From contig JAOACM010000205.1 in the NCBI GenBank assembly GCA_026417845.1, positions 1 through 7,599 of the forward strand: DNA of 7,599 nt, given 5' to 3'. Below the pieces are notes generated by a model, which made no database searches, was not told the DNA's origin, and saw only the letters and a list, made by a program, of their open reading frames with translations. The first letter of the stretch is position 1; each line of letters opens with the position of its first letter. A program made the position numbers and the translations under genes. The stretch is from Planctomycetota bacterium (lineage in GTDB: Bacteria; Planctomycetota; SZUA-567; H5-PLA8; CALKMO01). Shown here one piece after another: positions 6,183 to 7,599 of the stretch.

Positions 6183-6683
6183 TTACCGGAAAGTCTCTTC
6201 CCCTGGCGGGACCGGCATTGCTGCAGGCCCGACAGATTCCGCAGAAGGTACGCCTCCGGATGCTCTTTTCGCATTGCGCTCTTGGACATCCGAAAGCCGC
6301 GTATCGGCCATCCGCGCGATTATCGCCTCGCTCGCCGACTTTATGGTTTCTCCGAGTATGCATCCGCTGCGGCTGCAGACAGGTTCGCCAAAGAGACACC
6401 TGGTCGGCGAAATCCGCCCCTCGATGGCCTCGTAGATATCAAGAAGTCTTATCTCAGAGGCATCCTTCCCGAGCACGAACCCTCCCTTCGGCCCACGGAT
6501 GGATGCGACCAGCTCCGCCTTCTCCAGCCGCTGGAGCACCTTCGCCAGATGTGCCGCCGATGCCTTCAGTTTCGCGGCCATCTCCTTTGTCGAAAGATGC
6601 CTGCCCTCGCCTTGTTCGGCGAGCATGGTCATGGCATGAAGAGCCAATGCGGCAGCTTCGGAAATTTTCAGGATATCTCCCAT
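6183..6683 (-). CDS. Rrf2-family transcriptional regulator (NsrR/IscR-like)
   Basis: Rrf2 proteins are winged-helix dimers, many of which bind an Fe-S cluster and sense NO, iron or redox state. The 166-residue product has the family's opening helix (ILKISEAAALALHAM), a helix-turn-helix around 32-59 (STKEMAAKLKASAAHLAKVLQRL, quoted here only as landmark ends STKEM and LQRL), the wing SIRGPKGGF (61-69), and the three cysteines C96, C103 and C108. Glu9 aligns with the Asp8 ligand of Streptomyces NsrR, so it could be the fourth cluster ligand. GGAGG at 6691-6695 lies 7 bases before the ATG at 6683, so that start is preferred to the one at 6701, which lies upstream of the ribosome site. It heads the minus-strand run with hcp and the RIC-like gene, which suggests NO-responsive autoregulated repression. 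The unstructured tail after residue 135 is rich in Pro, Gly and Ala. Confidence 0.9.
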   Translation of the reverse strand: MGDILKISEAAALALHAMTMLAEQGEGRHLSTKEMAAKLKASAAHLAKVLQRLEKAELVASIRGPKGGFVLGKDASEIRLLDIYEAIEGRISPTRCLFGEPVCSRSGCILGETIKSASEAIIARMADTRLSDVQERNAKRASGGVPSAESVGPAAMPVPPGEETFR

Positions 6684-6714
6684 GCTGCTTCCTCCACCCA
6701 TTAACCTTCTATTC

Positions 6715-6728
6715 GGTATTTATATACC
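6715..6728. promoter_or_regulatory. GGTAT-N4-ATACC palindrome over the -10: candidate Rrf2 operator
   Basis: GGTAT (6715-6719) and ATACC (6724-6728) are perfect inverted arms around a 4-base AT centre. They cover the predicted -10 and the region just downstream. A protein bound there would block RNA polymerase, as expected for autorepression by the adjacent Rrf2 regulator. That this is its site is inference. Confidence 0.5.
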
Positions 6729-6746
6729 TATTTAGTTAAATGTCAA
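6719..6746 (-). promoter_or_regulatory. Sigma70-type promoter for the Rrf2-led gene run
   Basis: The minus strand has a perfect -35 TTGACA (6741-6746), a 16-base spacer, and a -10 TATAAA (6719-6724). An A/T-tract at 6747-6763, just upstream of the -35, looks like an UP element. The start of transcription would fall near 6712, giving a leader of about 30 bases before the Rrf2 ATG at 6683. It is the only AT-rich promoter-like stretch in the gene run. Confidence 0.68.
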
Positions 6747-6788
6747 TAAAAAAATTTAAAAATCCCAATGGAGGGCCATATTGCTTCA

Positions 6789-6806
6789 GTATGATAGCCT
6801 TCATAC
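6789..6806. promoter_or_regulatory. GTATGA-N6-TCATAC dyad with CRP/FNR-type spacing
   Basis: Perfect 6-base arms at 6789-6794 and 6801-6806 flank a 6-base centre, the spacing of CRP/FNR-family sites, which include HcpR, a known regulator of hcp. The half-site (ATGA/TCAT) differs from the classic TGTGA and TTGAT. The centre lies about 85 bases upstream of the predicted transcription start, a position from which such proteins can activate. Confidence 0.35.
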
Positions 6807-6834
6807 AATACATTGCGCTAATATTAAATTATAG

Positions 6835-6848
6835 TACTATATATAGTA
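6835..6848. repeat. 14-base perfect AT palindrome
   Basis: TACTATATATAGTA reads identically on both strands. It overlaps a second perfect palindrome, TATAGTACTATA (6830-6841). It lies 48 bases beyond the stop of the beta-helix gene and far upstream of the Rrf2 promoter. It could be another protein-binding site or simply AT-rich chance. Confidence 0.3.
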
Positions 6849-6895
6849 ATATGTGCGCCATAAGGGACATCGTTCCCTCGCTGCTGAAAAAATTC

Positions 6896-7598
6896 TTACT
6901 CCGGTCTCCTTTTGCTGGCGCCCTTTTTCGCTTTGAGGAGCCTATCGAGATATTCCGTAGAGGCAGCCTGAGGTTTCGGCCTGGTTTCCTGCAACGTCTG
7001 CGGTCGGCCCTCAAGCGGCTGCGGGCCTGATGAAGGCTGATCTTCGGGTTTCGCGTCGGAACCGGCAATCTCGTATTCCCTCAGGCGTTCGTTCTTTACC
7101 GCCGCGCCTTCGGCCACAGGAGCACCCCGCCTGCCTGCCGCAGCTGGCGTCGCTGGCATCCCGGCAGCTGCGGTCGCGCCGGCTGCTCCGGCATCGGCAC
7201 CTTCTACGGCAGCACTTGTTCCCGCATCGGTCCTGTCCGCCCCGGCTCCGCCAGTTCCAGCCATCATATCCGGCCTCGCCGCGCCGGCCGGCCTCCCCGC
7301 AAGGGCCATCGCGGCGCGCCGGATCCCCGATATTGCGATCCGCAGGCGTGTTGCCGCCAATCAGGTTGTTATAAGCGCCATTGCGGATGTCGACGCCATA
7401 GTAGTTGGGAATGCCCGCTATGTTGTCTGTCACGATGCCAATGAAGCATCCGGCAACCACATTACCGTGAGCGGACGCCCCCTCGATAACAATGCCCGTA
7501 TCCCAGAACGAAACCAGCGCCAGACCCCGAATGACATTGCCGGCGGATGTAATGGTCAACCCGTTCATTCTGCCCAGATCATCGTACACGTCCGTACC
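6896..7598 (-). CDS. Right-handed beta-helix protein, C-terminal part, with an apparent frameshift
   Basis: The gene enters from the right edge. The first frame (7598 to about 7332) reads GNVIRGLALVSFWDTGIVIEG...GNVVAGCFIGI...YNNLIGGNTPADRN, the repeated G-N-x-I-x-G coils of parallel beta-helix proteins. These are usually secreted or surface polysaccharide-binding proteins or lyases. The usual next words after RN, ISG, appear only in another frame, which runs on from about 7333 to the TAA at 6896-6898. Its product is an alanine/glycine-rich stretch and then a charged tail ending STEYLDRLLKAKKGASKRRPE. The original first frame continues as Cys/Arg-rich nonsense to 7011. Restoring two bases near 7331-7334 (AT in an ATAT context) joins them. 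This is either a real lesion or a sequence error. A stop just upstream of 7360 shows the second frame is not an independent gene. No terminator was found after it. Confidence 0.6.
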
Positions 7599-7599
7599 G

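Noticed and set aside
6863..6878. AGGGA/TCCCT hairpin after the beta-helix gene
   Set aside because: The stem is only 5 bp and no T-tract follows on either strand, so it cannot be supported as a terminator.
6740..7030. 96-residue + strand frame in the AT-rich region
   Set aside because: It has no ribosome site, runs antisense into the beta-helix gene, and its start lies within the promoter of the Rrf2 gene.
7011..7330. Continuation of the first beta-helix frame to its own stop at 7011
   Set aside because: Its translation is Cys/Arg-rich and low in complexity, typical of an off-frame reading, while the other frame gives a plausible protein tail.

Overview
The window comes from a GC-rich bacterium with anaerobic or microaerobic physiology. 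The signs are a class I hybrid cluster protein, a RIC-like di-iron protein, a ferredoxin-like protein and an Rrf2 regulator with Fe-S-type cysteines. Shine-Dalgarno sites are strong (AGGAGG types). The phylum cannot be fixed from this sequence.

Layout. The left edge holds the 3' end of a dihydroorotase gene (pyrC) on the + strand. It converges on a run of minus-strand genes. Read in transcription order from the right, these are: an Rrf2-family regulator; a two-cluster Fe-S protein; possibly a 36-residue coupled small ORF; a zinc-ribbon/HD-domain phosphohydrolase; a small cupin; a RIC-like hemerythrin protein; and hcp. A partial right-handed beta-helix (surface-type) gene, also on the minus strand, occupies the right edge and shows an apparent frameshift.

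How the genes fit together. Hcp and RIC are established members of nitric-oxide stress regulons, and Rrf2 proteins of the NsrR/IscR type sense NO or Fe-S status. The cluster therefore reads as a self-regulated nitrosative-stress / Fe-S repair module. The Fe-S protein, the HD protein and the cupin are partners of unknown role. An AT-rich region upstream of the regulator carries a good sigma70-type promoter (TTGACA-16-TATAAA). A GGTAT-N4-ATACC palindrome lies over its -10, and further upstream are a CRP/FNR-spaced dyad and an AT palindrome.

Noncoding structure. The 550-base gap between the RIC gene and hcp holds a tandem array of about four imperfect palindromic units of 70-90 bases. A fifth copy lies alone between pyrC and hcp. 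A second, unrelated nested inverted repeat of about 120 bases sits just downstream of the hcp stop. No convincing intrinsic terminator with a T-tract was found anywhere.
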